44,918 nucleotides of DNA from Polyangiaceae bacterium (GCA_020848455.1 JADLAB010000569.1:1-44918), one strand, 5' to 3'; shown: positions 9,476 to 23,324, numbered from the stretch's first letter. Translations and numbers: made by a program. Notes: generated by a model from the letters alone, not told the origin.

Positions 9476-11335
9476 ATGAAGGCCACTTATCTGTTTGCTT
9501 GGCTGGCCGTTGCGTCCGCTGCGGCGTGCGCGCCGGAGACGACCTTGTTCCAGGGAACCGGCACGACGACGACCGGCACGGGCGGAGCGGGCGGCTCCGG
9601 CGGCCAGAGCGGCGCCGCCACCCGCGTGGATCTGTTGCTCGCGGTCGACAACTCGCGCTCGATGGCCGACAAGCAGGAGATCCTCGGGCTCGCGGTCCCG
9701 ACGCTCGTCGAGTCGCTCGTCAACCCGCGCTGCCTCGACGCCGACGGGGTGCCCGCCGCGAGCCAGCCCTCGGGCGCGGGCCAGGCCTGCACGCCCGGCA
9801 CGCACCGGCAGTTCGCCCCGGTCACGGATCTGCACGTCGGCGTCCTGTCGACGAGCCTCGGGGGCCACGGCGCCAACATCTGCGAGGGCAGCGTGGACCC
9901 GAGCGAGAACGACCAGGGCCACCTGCTCTCGCGCGACGATCAGGGTGGCTCGGTCGCGACCTACGAGTCGCTCGGCTTTCTCGCGTGGGATCCCGACCAG
10001 GTCCTGAGCCCGCCCGGCGAGAGCGACCCGGGTGCTCTCTCCGAGGATCTCGCCTCGATGGTGCGGGGCGTCGGGCAGGTGGGCTGCGGCTTCGAGGCGA
10101 CCCTCGAGAGCTGGTACCGCTTCCTCGTCGAGCCCAACCCCCACAGCTCGATCTCGATCGACGCCCAGAACAACGCGGTCCTCGTCGGCACCGACTACAC
10201 GGTGCTCGACCAGCGGCGCGCCTTCCTGCGGCCCGACTCGGCGCTCGCGATCCTGATGCTCTCGGACGAGAACGACTGCTCGCTGCGCGACGGCAGCCAG
10301 TACTACTTCGCGGCGCAGCTGCAGGTGAACGGCTCGGCCTACCACCTGCCGAAGCCGCGCGCCGCCTGCGCGGTCGATCCGAACGACCCGTGCTGCCGCT
10401 CGTGCGGCCAGCCCGCCGGCGCCGGCTGCTCGACGGCGGCGGACGACTGCAATTCGGGGCCGCTCGAGGCCCTCGACGACCACGTCAACCTGCGCTGCTT
10501 CGACCAGAAGGCGCGCTTTGGGATCGATTTCCTCTACCCGATCGACCGCTACGTGACCGGGCTCACCGCCGCGATCGTGCCGGATCGACAGGGCAACCTC
10601 GTGCCGAATCCGCTCTTCACCAACCTCGATCCCACCGACCCGGACGCCACCGTGCGCACGGCGGCGCTCGTCTTTCTCGGCAGCATCTCGGGCGTGCCGT
10701 GGCAGGACATTGCGCGGCGCGACGCGGGCGGCCTGCCCGACCTCGCCACGGGTCACGACGCGAAGGGCGCCCCGGTCGGCGGCTTCAAGAGCGCCGCCGA
10801 GCTCGTCGCGACGGGTGCCTGGGACCTCATCCTCGGCACCCCCGAGTACTACCACACGAGCCCGAACGCCCTGCCCGACGACCCGCTCATGCGGGAATCG
10901 ATCGCGCCGCGCTCGGGCGCGAACCCGGTCACCGGCGATCTCGTCGCCCCGCCGAGCGCCGGACCGATGGCGAACCCGATCAACGGCCACGAGTACACCG
11001 TGGCGGGCAACGGTGACCTCCAGTACGCGTGCATCTTCCCCCTGCCGACGCCGCGCGACTGCAGCCAGCCGGGGCAGGTCGCCTGCGACTGCGATCAGCC
11101 AGGCAGCAACAACCCCCTGTGCCAGGAAGCGAACGGCAGCTACGGCACGACGCAGTTCCGGGCCAAGGCCTACCCGGGCATCCGCCAGCTCTCCCTGCTG
11201 AAGGCGCTCGGCAACCACGGCGTGGTCGGGTCGATCTGCCCGCCGCAGCTCACGGTCGAGGCCGAGCTCGACTACGGCTACGTGCCGACGGTACGCACGC
11301 TGGTCGAGGCGATGGCGCCGCAGCTCGCCAAGTGA
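9476..11335 (+). CDS. von Willebrand factor A-like exported protein
   Basis: A 619-residue exported protein, probably a lipoprotein: the signal peptide ends at SAAAC, followed by a Gly/Thr linker. A vWA-type metal-ion adhesion site is visible at DNSRS (D58, S60, S62) after the strand DLLLAV. The middle part is Cys-rich (CAVDPNDPCCRSCGQ, then CSTAADDC), implying disulfides outside the cytoplasm. Such proteins are common in myxobacteria, with unknown ligands. ATG 9476 is chosen for the GGAGGAG site 5 nt upstream and because longer readings lack a signal peptide. The following peptidase gene is on the same strand 59 bp on. Confidence 0.85.
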   Translation: MKATYLFAWLAVASAAACAPETTLFQGTGTTTTGTGGAGGSGGQSGAATRVDLLLAVDNSRSMADKQEILGLAVPTLVESLVNPRCLDADGVPAASQPSGAGQACTPGTHRQFAPVTDLHVGVLSTSLGGHGANICEGSVDPSENDQGHLLSRDDQGGSVATYESLGFLAWDPDQVLSPPGESDPGALSEDLASMVRGVGQVGCGFEATLESWYRFLVEPNPHSSISIDAQNNAVLVGTDYTVLDQRRAFLRPDSALAILMLSDENDCSLRDGSQYYFAAQLQVNGSAYHLPKPRAACAVDPNDPCCRSCGQPAGAGCSTAADDCNSGPLEALDDHVNLRCFDQKARFGIDFLYPIDRYVTGLTAAIVPDRQGNLVPNPLFTNLDPTDPDATVRTAALVFLGSISGVPWQDIARRDAGGLPDLATGHDAKGAPVGGFKSAAELVATGAWDLILGTPEYYHTSPNALPDDPLMRESIAPRSGANPVTGDLVAPPSAGPMANPINGHEYTVAGNGDLQYACIFPLPTPRDCSQPGQVACDCDQPGSNNPLCQEANGSYGTTQFRAKAYPGIRQLSLLKALGNHGVVGSICPPQLTVEAELDYGYVPTVRTLVEAMAPQLAK

Positions 11336-11394
11336 CGGGCGCGGCGCGCGCGCCGGAGCACGGTTGCGACGGCGCGCTCGGCGGCTGCCGGGCG

Positions 11395-12948
11395 ATGTCC
11401 GTACGTCGACCCACGAACCGGAGCCTGCCCGTGGCCCATCGCGAAAGCCGCCTCGTCGCCCACCCCGCCCCGCGCCCCGCCCTGCGGGCCGCGCCCCTCG
11501 CCGCGCTCTGCCTCGCCCTCGGGCTCGGCTGCAACAACGGCCCGTCGTCCGCCTCGCCCCCGCGCGCGCCGAACGGCTCCGGCCCCGCGAGCTCGGCCGC
11601 CGCTCTGCGCTACCCGCGCGCGCTCATCGAGGGCGTGCCTCACGTGGCGCAGAAGCCCGACTTCTGCGGCGAGGCCGACGTCGAGATGTACACGGCCGCG
11701 CTCGGGCAGCGGGTCGAGCAAGATCAGGTGTTCGCGGCGAGCGGCATGGACCCCGCGCGCGGCATGGGCGCGACGACCCGCGAGCTCAAGACGGCGCTCG
11801 AGCGCCTGGGCTTCGAGGTCGGGCCGGTCTGGTCCCGGGTGCCCGCGGCCGAAGCCGAGCGCGGTCTCGAGGCCGAGTTCGCGGCCCTGCACGCCGATCT
11901 GGTGCGCGGAGTGCCCTCGATCGTGTGCATGCACTTCGACGACCGGCCGCGCACGACCGAGCATTTTCGCCTGGTGCTCGGTTACGAGCCCGAGACCGAC
12001 GAGGTCGTCTACCACGACCCGGCGGTCGCGGACGGCGCGTACCTGCGCATGAAGCGCGGCGCGTTCCTCGCGCTCTGGCCCCTCAAGTACGGCGCGGACG
12101 AGTGGACGGTCATCCGCTTCCCACTCGCCGCCAAGACGGTCGCGGCGCCCGGCCAGAGCGCCGGCCGCGGTCCGGCCGACTACGCGCAGCACGTGATGGC
12201 GCTCCGGAAGAAGCTGCCCGCGGGCTTCTCGGTCGTGGTCGAGCCGCCCTTCGTGGTGGTCGGGGACGGCGGGGTCGAAGCGGTGCGCCGCGCGGCCGAG
12301 CGCACGGTGCGCTGGGCGGTGGAGCTCCTGCAAAAGGACTTCTTCACCATGGAGCCGCGCGAGATCCTCGACATCTGGCTGTTCCAGGACGCCGCGAGCT
12401 ACCGCAAGGGCTGCGTCGAGCTCTTCGACGGCGAGCCCACGACGCCCTACGGCTTCTACTCGAGCGAGCACAAGGCGCTCGTGATGAACATCGGGACGGG
12501 TGGCGGCACGCTGGTGCACGAGATCGTGCACCCCTTCGTCGAGGCGAACTTCCCCGAGGCGCCCGCGTGGCTGAACGAGGGCCTCGGCTCGCTCTACGAG
12601 CAGGCGAGCAGCCGCGACGGGCACATCATCGGGCTGACCAACTGGCGGCTCGCGGGCCTGCAGGAGGCCCTGCGTGCCGGGCGGGTCCCGTCCTTCGCCG
12701 AGCTCACCGGGACGACGCGCGCCGCGTTCTACGGCGACGACCGCGGCACGAACTACGCACAGGCGCGCTACCTGCTCTACTACCTGCAGGAGAAGGGCCT
12801 GCTCGTCGACTTCTACCGGCGCTTCGCCGCGGCGCGCGCCACCGACCCGACCGGCTACCAGACGCTCGTGGCCGTGCTCGGCGAGTCGGACATGGCCGCC
12901 TTCCAGAAGCGCTGGGAAGCCTTCGTCCTCGGCCTGCGCTTCCCGTGA
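11395..12948 (+). CDS. Lipoprotein fusing C39-like cysteine peptidase and HExxH metallopeptidase
   Basis: A 517-residue lipoprotein (LGLGC, Cys46) with two apparent peptidase domains. The first, about residues 72-245, looks like a C39-type papain fold: Cys91 in QKPDFCGEAD, His190 in TEHFRLVLGY and Asp208 in VYHDPA, spaced as in C39 triads. The second, about 255-515, looks like a gluzincin: H375-E376-x-x-H379 in LVHEIVHPF and a likely third ligand Glu395 in WLNEGLGS. Both sets of catalytic residues are present, so both may be active. Start ATG 11395 is the first that yields a signal sequence with few extra residues. It converges on gyrB with only 8 bp between stops. Confidence 0.8.
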   Translation: MSVRRPTNRSLPVAHRESRLVAHPAPRPALRAAPLAALCLALGLGCNNGPSSASPPRAPNGSGPASSAAALRYPRALIEGVPHVAQKPDFCGEADVEMYTAALGQRVEQDQVFAASGMDPARGMGATTRELKTALERLGFEVGPVWSRVPAAEAERGLEAEFAALHADLVRGVPSIVCMHFDDRPRTTEHFRLVLGYEPETDEVVYHDPAVADGAYLRMKRGAFLALWPLKYGADEWTVIRFPLAAKTVAAPGQSAGRGPADYAQHVMALRKKLPAGFSVVVEPPFVVVGDGGVEAVRRAAERTVRWAVELLQKDFFTMEPREILDIWLFQDAASYRKGCVELFDGEPTTPYGFYSSEHKALVMNIGTGGGTLVHEIVHPFVEANFPEAPAWLNEGLGSLYEQASSRDGHIIGLTNWRLAGLQEALRAGRVPSFAELTGTTRAAFYGDDRGTNYAQARYLLYYLQEKGLLVDFYRRFAAARATDPTGYQTLVAVLGESDMAAFQKRWEAFVLGLRFP

Positions 12949-12956
12949 CCGACTAG

Positions 12957-15779
<2,823 letters not shown>

Positions 15780-16937
15780 TCAGGCGGCCGGAACGAGTGC
15801 GCCGCGCGCCACCCGAAAGCTCCGGAACGACATGCCCGTGGGCAGATCGGCGAGCAGATCGGGGCGTGCGGTCGTCACGAAGACCTGTCCGAGCCCGGCG
15901 CCTAGCAGCGCGAAGAGCGCCGTCGAGCGCGCCCGGTCGAGCTCGCTCGAGACGTCGTCGAGCAGCAGGATGGGCTCGAGACCGCGCGCTGCGGCGATGC
16001 ACCCGAGCTCGGCGAGCTTCAGCGCCATCGTGAGGGCGCGGTGCTGGCCCTGCGACGCCACCTGCCGCGCCGGCCGGCCGTCGAGCGTGAGCCCGAGATC
16101 GTCGTGGTGCGGCCCGAAGCGCGGCGAGGGCCGCCCGACGTCGCGCGCGCGCCCGCGCAGGAGCTCGGCGCGCGCCTGCTCCGGGTCGGGACTGCCGCCC
16201 GGCTCGTAGCGGACCCCGAGCGCGAGCTCCGGCGGCGCGAGCCGCGCGAAGGCGGCCGTCGCCTCGACCGCGAGCGTCTCGCAGGCACGGGCGCGCCGGC
16301 GGCAGAGCGCCGCCCCGTGCTCCGCCAGGACGGCCTCGAAGGCGTCGAGCTCGCGCGCCCCGGACCCCTGGCGCAGCAGCTCGCGCCGCGCGCGCAGCGC
16401 CCGCGCGTAGGCGGCCCGGTGGCGGCTGGTCTCCGGCGCCTGGAACAGGCTCACGCGGTCGAGCAGCTCGCGGCGGGCAGCGGGCGCCCCGGTCGACAGC
16501 TCGAGCTCGGCCGGGTGGAACACGACGACCGGGGTGCGCGTCGCGTAGTGCGCGAGCGAGACCGGCGGCTCCCCGTCGAGTCGCAACACGCGCCGGGCGC
16601 CGTCGAGACCGATCGATTGATGGCGCACGTAGCCGGGCGGCGCGTCGGCCGCCGCGGCGCCGTCGAGCTCGACGACGGCGGCCCGGATGGAGGCGGCGTT
16701 CGCGCCATGAGCGACGACCTGGGCGAGGCGGCTGGTGCGGAAGCTGCGCGACGTGGCCACGAGGTAGATGGCCTCGAGGATGCTCGTCTTGCCTTGCCCG
16801 TTGTCACCCGCGATGAGATTCAAGCCCGGGGCGGGCTCGAGCTCGAGATGCCCGAGGTTGCGGACGCGCTCGACCACGAGCTCGCGGAGCGCCACGTGCA
16901 ACGTGCCGCGGTCGTCGTGCGCGACGGCGTCGGGCAA
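15780..16937 (-). CDS. recF: DNA replication and repair protein RecF
   Basis: SMC-like ATPase that loads RecA at single-strand gaps with RecO and RecR; 385 residues. Walker A is GDNGQGKT (44-51) within a strand that begins NLIAGDNG; the signature region is QGQHRALTMALKLAEL; Walker B is ILLLDDVSSELD, including the D-loop. The listed start is TTG 16937, ten bases past the dnaN stop; a GTG within LHVALREL is an equally possible start because RecF proteins usually begin just before that strand. The close spacing implies a dnaN-recF transcript. Confidence 0.96.
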   Translation of the reverse strand: MPDAVAHDDRGTLHVALRELVVERVRNLGHLELEPAPGLNLIAGDNGQGKTSILEAIYLVATSRSFRTSRLAQVVAHGANAASIRAAVVELDGAAAADAPPGYVRHQSIGLDGARRVLRLDGEPPVSLAHYATRTPVVVFHPAELELSTGAPAARRELLDRVSLFQAPETSRHRAAYARALRARRELLRQGSGARELDAFEAVLAEHGAALCRRRARACETLAVEATAAFARLAPPELALGVRYEPGGSPDPEQARAELLRGRARDVGRPSPRFGPHHDDLGLTLDGRPARQVASQGQHRALTMALKLAELGCIAAARGLEPILLLDDVSSELDRARSTALFALLGAGLGQVFVTTARPDLLADLPTGMSFRSFRVARGALVPAA

Positions 16938-16947
16938 GGCCCCGGCC

Positions 16948-18075
16948 TCAGATGCGCATGGGCATCACGACCGCGATGTAGTCGGCGTGTCCGGCGGCGC
17001 CCTCGGTGCCGGGACGCAGCACGGCCGGGTCGAGCTCGCCGGACAGACCGAGCGTCACCTCGTCCTCGTCGATGGCGGCGAGCACGTCGAGCAGGTAGCG
17101 CGCGTTGAAGCCCACGCTGATCTCCGGGCCGACGTAGTCGACCGCGAGCTCGTCGAAGCCGACGCCGCTCTCGGGGCTCTCGCTCGTGATCTTCAGCGAG
17201 CCCGGCGAGACGGCGAGCTTGATGCCGCCCGTGCGGTCGCTCGCCGCGAGCGACACGGCGCGCAGAGCCTCGGAGAGCGCGAGACGCGGTGCTCGCACGG
17301 CGCGGTTCGTGACCGCGGGAATGACGGCCTCGTACGGGGGGAACTGTGCGTCGACGAGCTTGACCGAGAAGTGGATGCCGGCAATCGTGAAGAACGCGTT
17401 GGGACCGCTCTGCGCGATCTGCACGGTGGCGCCCTCGCCCGCCTCCTCGCACAGGCGGCGCAGCTCGAGGATGGCCTTGAGGGGCAGGAGCATGGCGCTC
17501 TTCTCGCTCAGGCCCTCGACCATGACGTCGATCTTGCTGAGCCGGTGGCCGTCCGTCGTGACCATGCGCACGCGGCCCGCGAGGCACTCGAACAGGGCGC
17601 TGTTCAGGTGCGCGCGCGTCTCGTCGGCCGAGATGGAGAAGTGCGTCTTGGCGATGAGCTGCGCCAGCGTCGCGACCGGCACCTCGATCTGCGGCGCGTC
17701 CGCGCTCGGCTGGGGCAGCGCGGGAAAGTCGGTGCCGGGCATGCCGTGCAGCGTGTAGCGCCGCGCGCTGCCGCCGGCCTTGAGCGTCGTGGCCGACCCG
17801 TCGCCCACGCTGATGTGGATGGGACCCTCGGGCATCGCCTTGACGCGCTCGAACACGTCGCGCGCCGGCACGGCCACGCTGCCGGCCCGGGAGACCAGCG
17901 CCTCGGTCGAGCCGCGCACGCCGAGGAACAGATCGGTGGCCGCGACGTGCAGCACGTTGCCCTCGGCGGTCAGGAGCACGTTGGCGAGCACCGGCATCGT
18001 GCTGCGCTTGTCTGCCACGCCCTGGCAGCGCGCCAGCAAGCGGACGAGGTGTTTCTTCGGCGCGACGAGGTCCAT
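16948..18075 (-). CDS. dnaN: DNA polymerase III beta subunit (sliding clamp)
   Basis: Ring-shaped processivity clamp of the replicase, 375 residues, the usual length. The N-terminal domain begins with DLVAPKKHLVRLLARCQGV. The middle domain has FSISADETR followed by TTDGHRLSK, a hallmark of bacterial clamps, and the C-terminus ends in YIAVVMPMRI, the standard final strand. The ATG is at 18075. It is the first gene of the dnaN-recF-gyrB set and transcribes away from the repeat-containing gap at 18.1-18.5 kb. No dnaA is seen on either side. Confidence 0.98.
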   Translation of the reverse strand: MDLVAPKKHLVRLLARCQGVADKRSTMPVLANVLLTAEGNVLHVAATDLFLGVRGSTEALVSRAGSVAVPARDVFERVKAMPEGPIHISVGDGSATTLKAGGSARRYTLHGMPGTDFPALPQPSADAPQIEVPVATLAQLIAKTHFSISADETRAHLNSALFECLAGRVRMVTTDGHRLSKIDVMVEGLSEKSAMLLPLKAILELRRLCEEAGEGATVQIAQSGPNAFFTIAGIHFSVKLVDAQFPPYEAVIPAVTNRAVRAPRLALSEALRAVSLAASDRTGGIKLAVSPGSLKITSESPESGVGFDELAVDYVGPEISVGFNARYLLDVLAAIDEDEVTLGLSGELDPAVLRPGTEGAAGHADYIAVVMPMRI

Positions 18076-18488
18076 GACGACGACTTGTCGGCCTTCTTAG
18101 CAGGGTTCCCCGTGGACCGCAGGGCTGAAACGGTACTGAACTGCGCGTGCCGAACGCTGCCCGGACGCGAGCCGGGATCTCTACCTCCGGATCTCGTAAG
18201 AAATATTGAAGTGATCGTGGTCGTAGGGCCTGTGGAAACCTGGGAAACAGCACGATTTGCAGGTAATTTCGCTAGGTTGGCCATGTGGGAAACGAGGTAG
18301 CCCAAGGTGGGTGTACCTGTGCAGGAAGGCGCCACCTGGAGCTCACGGGGGTTCCCCACAGGGAGCGTCCCGGACTTGCCGGTGCCGCGAGCGCAGGTTT
18401 CCCACACCCGCTCGGTCCGGGCCGACGGTGCCGGTGGGCGGGCGAGCTTGCCGCCCGCACCTCGCTACACTTAGCCTCGCGAGACGCC
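18076..18488. other. Divergent gap, candidate oriC region
   Basis: This 413-bp non-coding stretch lies between dnaN (minus) and a kinase gene (plus). It contains a locally AT-rich segment near 18198-18215 (GTAAGAAATATTGAAGTG) and, next to it, five related motifs: GTTTCCACA (18239-18231, minus), GTTTCCCAGG (18248-18239, minus), GTTTCCCACA (18293-18284, minus), GTTCCCCACA (18351-18360, plus) and GTTTCCCACA (18397-18406, plus). They share the CCACA/CCCACA end of DnaA boxes but not the full TTATCCACA. Genes run outward on both sides, as expected at an origin. An alternative is a regulator-binding cluster controlling dnaN and the kinase. Confidence 0.45.
18231..18406. repeat. Cluster of GTTTCCCACA-type motifs
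   Basis: There are two perfect copies in opposite orientation (18284-18293 minus, 18397-18406 plus) and three near copies (18231-18239, 18239-18248, 18351-18360). Nothing comparable was noticed in the other gaps of the window. Spacing is irregular, which is typical of protein-binding boxes and not of a tandem repeat. Confidence 0.7.
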
Positions 18489-20039
<1,551 letters not shown>

Positions 20040-20073
20040 CCCAGAGCACCCGGACGAGGTGCACGACCCCACC

Positions 20074-20733
20074 ATGAAGCGACGCCTCGACACGGTCCAG
20101 ATCCGCAACGTGACCCGCAACTTCGGTCCCACGGCCGTGCTCCGCGGCGTGAGCGCCGAGCTCGTGGCCGGCGAGCTGACGCTGCTCGAGGGGGCGAACG
20201 GCTGCGGCAAGACGACGCTCCTGCGCATCATCGGCACGCTGTTGCGGCCGACCGCCGGCACCGTCGCCTACAGCCCGATCGGCGCCGACACCATGGCGGT
20301 GCGCGCCGAGCTGGGCTGGCTGTCGCACGAGCTGCTCGGCTACGGCGACCTCTCGGCGCGCCAGAACGTGGAGCTGGCCGCGTCGCTCCAGGCCCTCGAC
20401 CCCGCCGCGGCGTGGAGCCGCGCCGTCGCGCGCTTCGACATGGCGAGCTTCGCCGACCGCCCCGCGCGCGCCTGCTCGCGCGGCCAGCGCCAGCGCATCG
20501 CGCTCGCCCGCGCCCTCGTGAGCGAGCCCTCGCTCTTGCTGCTCGACGAGCCGAGCGCCGGGCTCGATCGCGCCGGCGTCGCGCGGTTGCGCGACGTGGT
20601 GCGCGAGGAGGTGCTGGCGGGCGCGGTCGTCGTGGTCGTGAGCCACGAGCCCGAGCTCTTCCTGGGGATCGAGGTGCCGGTCGTGACCCGGCTCGCGCTC
20701 GAGCGCGGCCGCATCGCGCGCCAGGCGGACTGA
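20074..20733 (+). CDS. ABC transporter ATP-binding protein, CcmA-like
   Basis: A stand-alone ABC ATPase of 219 residues. Walker A is GANGCGKT (40-47), the signature is altered to CSRGQRQRIALARAL in place of LSGGQ, Walker B is LLLLDEPSAGLD, and the switch His is in VVVSHEP. The length and compact form resemble CcmA (heme/cytochrome c export) and similar small ATPases, but no CcmB or other permease is adjacent, so the partner is unknown. ATG 20074 precedes MKRRLDTVQIRN; a GTG five codons earlier is also possible. Confidence 0.88.
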   Translation: MKRRLDTVQIRNVTRNFGPTAVLRGVSAELVAGELTLLEGANGCGKTTLLRIIGTLLRPTAGTVAYSPIGADTMAVRAELGWLSHELLGYGDLSARQNVELAASLQALDPAAAWSRAVARFDMASFADRPARACSRGQRQRIALARALVSEPSLLLLDEPSAGLDRAGVARLRDVVREEVLAGAVVVVVSHEPELFLGIEVPVVTRLALERGRIARQAD

Positions 20734-20761
20734 ACCGATCCACGCCCTGAAGGACCCTCCC

Positions 20762-21622
20762 ATGCAGCCCGTGCTCTCCGACCTCATCGACCTCCTGGCG
20801 CTCGAGCGGCTCGACCGCGATCGCTTTCGCGGCCGCAGCCAGGACCTCGGCTGGGGTGCCATCTTCGGTGGCCAGGTGCTTGGCCAGGCGCTCTCCGCGG
20901 CGGTGCAGACCGTCGCCCCGGAGCGCCCGGTGCACTCGCTCCACGGCTACTTCTTGCGCGCCGGCGACCTCGCGCGGCCCATTCTCTACGACGTCGACCG
21001 GCTGCGCGACGGCGCGAGCTTCTCCGCGCGCCGTGTGACCGCGATACAGGAGGGCGCGGCGATCTTCTGTCTCGAGGCCTCGTTCCAGCGCGACGAGGTC
21101 GGGCTCGAGCACCAGGATCCGATGCCCGAGGTGCCCGCGCCCGAGACCCTGCTCTCCGAGCGCGCCATGGCGCTCGCCATCGTCGACAGCCTGCCGGAGG
21201 CCGTGCGCGCCATGGCGACCGGTGAGCGGCCCATCGAGATTCGTCCCGTCGAGCTGCGCAACCCGCTCCGCCCCGAGAAGGGCGAGCCGCGGCGTCACAT
21301 GTGGTACCGCGTCATCGACCGGCTGCCCGACGACCCGTCCTTGCACCGCTATCTGCTCGCCTACGCGTCGGACTTCTCGTTCCTCGGTACGGCGATGGAC
21401 CCGCACGCCGTCTCCTGGCTCACGCGCGGCATGCAGGTGGTCTCGCTCGATCACTCGATGTGGTTTCACCGCTCGTTCCGCTTCGACGACTGGCTGCTCT
21501 ACGCCGTCGACAGTCCGTCGGCGTCGGGCGGACGCGGCCTCGTGCGCGGGCGCTTCTTCGACCGGCACGGCCGGCTCGTGGCGAGCGCGGCGCAGGAGGG
21601 CCTCATCCGCCGGCGCAGCTAG
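20762..21622 (+). CDS. tesB: Acyl-CoA thioesterase II
   Basis: Double-hotdog thioesterase hydrolysing medium- and long-chain acyl-CoA to fatty acid and CoA; 286 residues, matching E. coli TesB. Characteristic blocks are LHGYFLRAGD, the Asp in AYASDFSFLGTA, the Ser in VSLDHSMWFHR in place of the usual Thr/Ser, and the Gln in SAAQEGLIR, which together form the Asp-Thr/Ser-Gln active site of the family. The ATG follows the ABC gene by 28 bp. A role in fatty-acid turnover could link loosely to the thiolase at 3.2 kb. Confidence 0.95.
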   Translation: MQPVLSDLIDLLALERLDRDRFRGRSQDLGWGAIFGGQVLGQALSAAVQTVAPERPVHSLHGYFLRAGDLARPILYDVDRLRDGASFSARRVTAIQEGAAIFCLEASFQRDEVGLEHQDPMPEVPAPETLLSERAMALAIVDSLPEAVRAMATGERPIEIRPVELRNPLRPEKGEPRRHMWYRVIDRLPDDPSLHRYLLAYASDFSFLGTAMDPHAVSWLTRGMQVVSLDHSMWFHRSFRFDDWLLYAVDSPSASGGRGLVRGRFFDRHGRLVASAAQEGLIRRRS

Positions 21623-21841
21623 CCGCCGCCGGGCTCGCGCCGAGCTCGCCCCGATCGGCCACGGCCACGACCCACGGGCTCGGGCTCGACGCGGCGCGCC
21701 GCCAGTGCACCCCGACCGACCTTCCCGACTCGACGCCGGGCTGTCGCTGGCTCCTGCCGCCCGCCGAATGAGCGAGCGGCATCGCGCGCGATGATCTAGC
21801 TTGCCCGTCCCGCCGCGAGCCTCGGCCCGGCGGCCCACGAG

Positions 21842-23281
21842 GTGACCCGCATGCCGCTCGAAGCCTTCGCCTCCCTCGACGCCACTGCCCAGGCGGACCT
21901 CGTCCGCGAGAAGGAGGTGACGCCCCTCGAGCTCGTCGACGCCGCGATCGCGCGCATCGAGACCTTCAATCCCGTGCTGAACGCCGTGGTGCTCGAGCGC
22001 TTCGACGAGGCGCGCCGCGCCGCGCGCGGGCCGCTGCCCGAGGGGCCCTTCGCGGGCGTGCCGACGCTCATCAAGGACATCCTCGCCTCGGTCGCGGGCT
22101 GGCCGACGACGAGCGGCTCGCGCTACCTGCGCGACTTCGTCCCGAAAGAGGACAGCGAGCTCGTCGCGCGCCTGCGTCGCGCCGGCTTCGTGTTTCTCGG
22201 CAAGACCAACACGCCCGAGTTCGGTTACCTGCCGACCACCGAGCCCCGGCTCTTCGGCGCGACCCGGAACCCCTGGGACACCCGGCGCTCGACCGGCGGC
22301 TCGAGCGGCGGCGCCGCCGCGGCCGTGGCCACGCGCATGGTGCCCGTCGCGCACGCGAGCGACGGCGGCGGCTCGATCCGCATCCCCGCCTCGTGCTGCG
22401 GGCTGTTCGGGCTCAAGCCCTCGCGCGGGCGCGTGTCGCTCGGGCCGGAGCTCGGCGACATCATGAGCGGGCTCGTGTGCGAGCACGTGCTCACCGTCAG
22501 CGTGCGCGACAGCGCGGGCGTGCTCGACGCGCTCGCCGGTCCGGGGCTCGGGGATCCGTACTACGCGCCGCCGCCGGCCCAGCCCTTCGTGACGGCGCTC
22601 GGTGGCGCGCGGCCGCGGCTGCGCATCGCGGTCTGGGGCCGCACGCTCTCGGGTGGCGAGGTGCACGAGGACGTCGGGCGGGCGCTCGCCGACGCGGCCG
22701 ATCTCTGTCGCGCCCTCGGCCACGACGTGCGCGAGGCGGCGCCCGAGCTCGACTACGCGCTGCTCAACCAGGCCTTCACGGCGGTGTGGGTGGCCGGCGC
22801 GGCGATGACGATGCAGCTGTACCCGCGCATCCTCGGGCGCGAGCCCGGCCCGGACGACATCGAGCCGTTCTCGCGCACGCTCGCCGAGCTCGGCAAGGCC
22901 GAGAGCGCGGCGACCTACCTCGGGTCGATCCTGATCCTGCAGCGCATGACGCGCGCCGTCGCACGCTTCATGCAGGACTGGGACGTCATCCTGACGCCCA
23001 CGCTGGCGGCGCCGCCGCCGCTGCTCGGCGCCTTCGAGCCCACGGCCGACAACCCGTTCCTGCCGCTGCTGCGCTCGGCCGAGCTCGCCGCCTTCACGCC
23101 GCTGCAGAACGCGACGGGGCAGCCCGCGATGAACGTGCCGCTGCACTGGAGCGCGGCCGGGCTTCCGATCGGCGTCCAGTTCGTCGGTCGCTACGCCGAG
23201 GAGGCGACGCTCTTCGCCCTCGGCGCGGCGCTCGAAGAGGCGCGCCCCTGGGCCGGGCGCCGCCCGCCGAGCGCGGCCTAG
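21842..23281 (+). CDS. Amidase (amidase-signature family)
   Basis: Ser-cisSer-Lys hydrolase of amides, 479 residues. Lys78 is in VPTLIKDI, the cis-Ser (about 154) in [11 protein letters not shown], and the nucleophile Ser178 in [13 protein letters not shown], so the triad is complete. The absence of GatB or GatC neighbours and the sequence around the substrate channel favour a general amidase over GatA. The GTG at 21842 or the ATG at 21851 can start it. The 219-bp upstream gap has a CTAG-containing -10-like element near 21796. Confidence 0.93.
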   Translation: MTRMPLEAFASLDATAQADLVREKEVTPLELVDAAIARIETFNPVLNAVVLERFDEARRAARGPLPEGPFAGVPTLIKDILASVAGWPTTSGSRYLRDFVPKEDSELVARLRRAGFVFLGKTNTPEFGYLPTTEPRLFGATRNPWDTRRSTGGSSGGAAAAVATRMVPVAHASDGGGSIRIPASCCGLFGLKPSRGRVSLGPELGDIMSGLVCEHVLTVSVRDSAGVLDALAGPGLGDPYYAPPPAQPFVTALGGARPRLRIAVWGRTLSGGEVHEDVGRALADAADLCRALGHDVREAAPELDYALLNQAFTAVWVAGAAMTMQLYPRILGREPGPDDIEPFSRTLAELGKAESAATYLGSILILQRMTRAVARFMQDWDVILTPTLAAPPPLLGAFEPTADNPFLPLLRSAELAAFTPLQNATGQPAMNVPLHWSAAGLPIGVQFVGRYAEEATLFALGAALEEARPWAGRRPPSAA

Positions 23282-23305
23282 AGCACCGGGTCCGTCCGTG
23301 TCCGT

Positions 23306-23319
23306 GCCGGCGGACCGGC
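23306..23319. terminator. Short GC hairpin in convergent gap
   Basis: GCCGG and CCGGC flank a CGGA loop between the convergent amidase and fungalysin genes. The stem is only 5 bp and has no T-run, so it is at best a weak bidirectional terminator. Confidence 0.2.
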
Positions 23320-23324
23320 CCGGC

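Noticed and set aside
7976-11218. Open frame of more than 1000 codons on the minus strand
   Set aside because: It crosses two good genes (the beta-lactamase-like gene and the antisense of the vWA gene), with Arg-rich composition and no domain.
18231-18406. Canonical DnaA boxes (TTATCCACA)
   Set aside because: None of the motifs matches the full consensus; only the CCACA/CCCACA end is kept, so I report them as candidates only.
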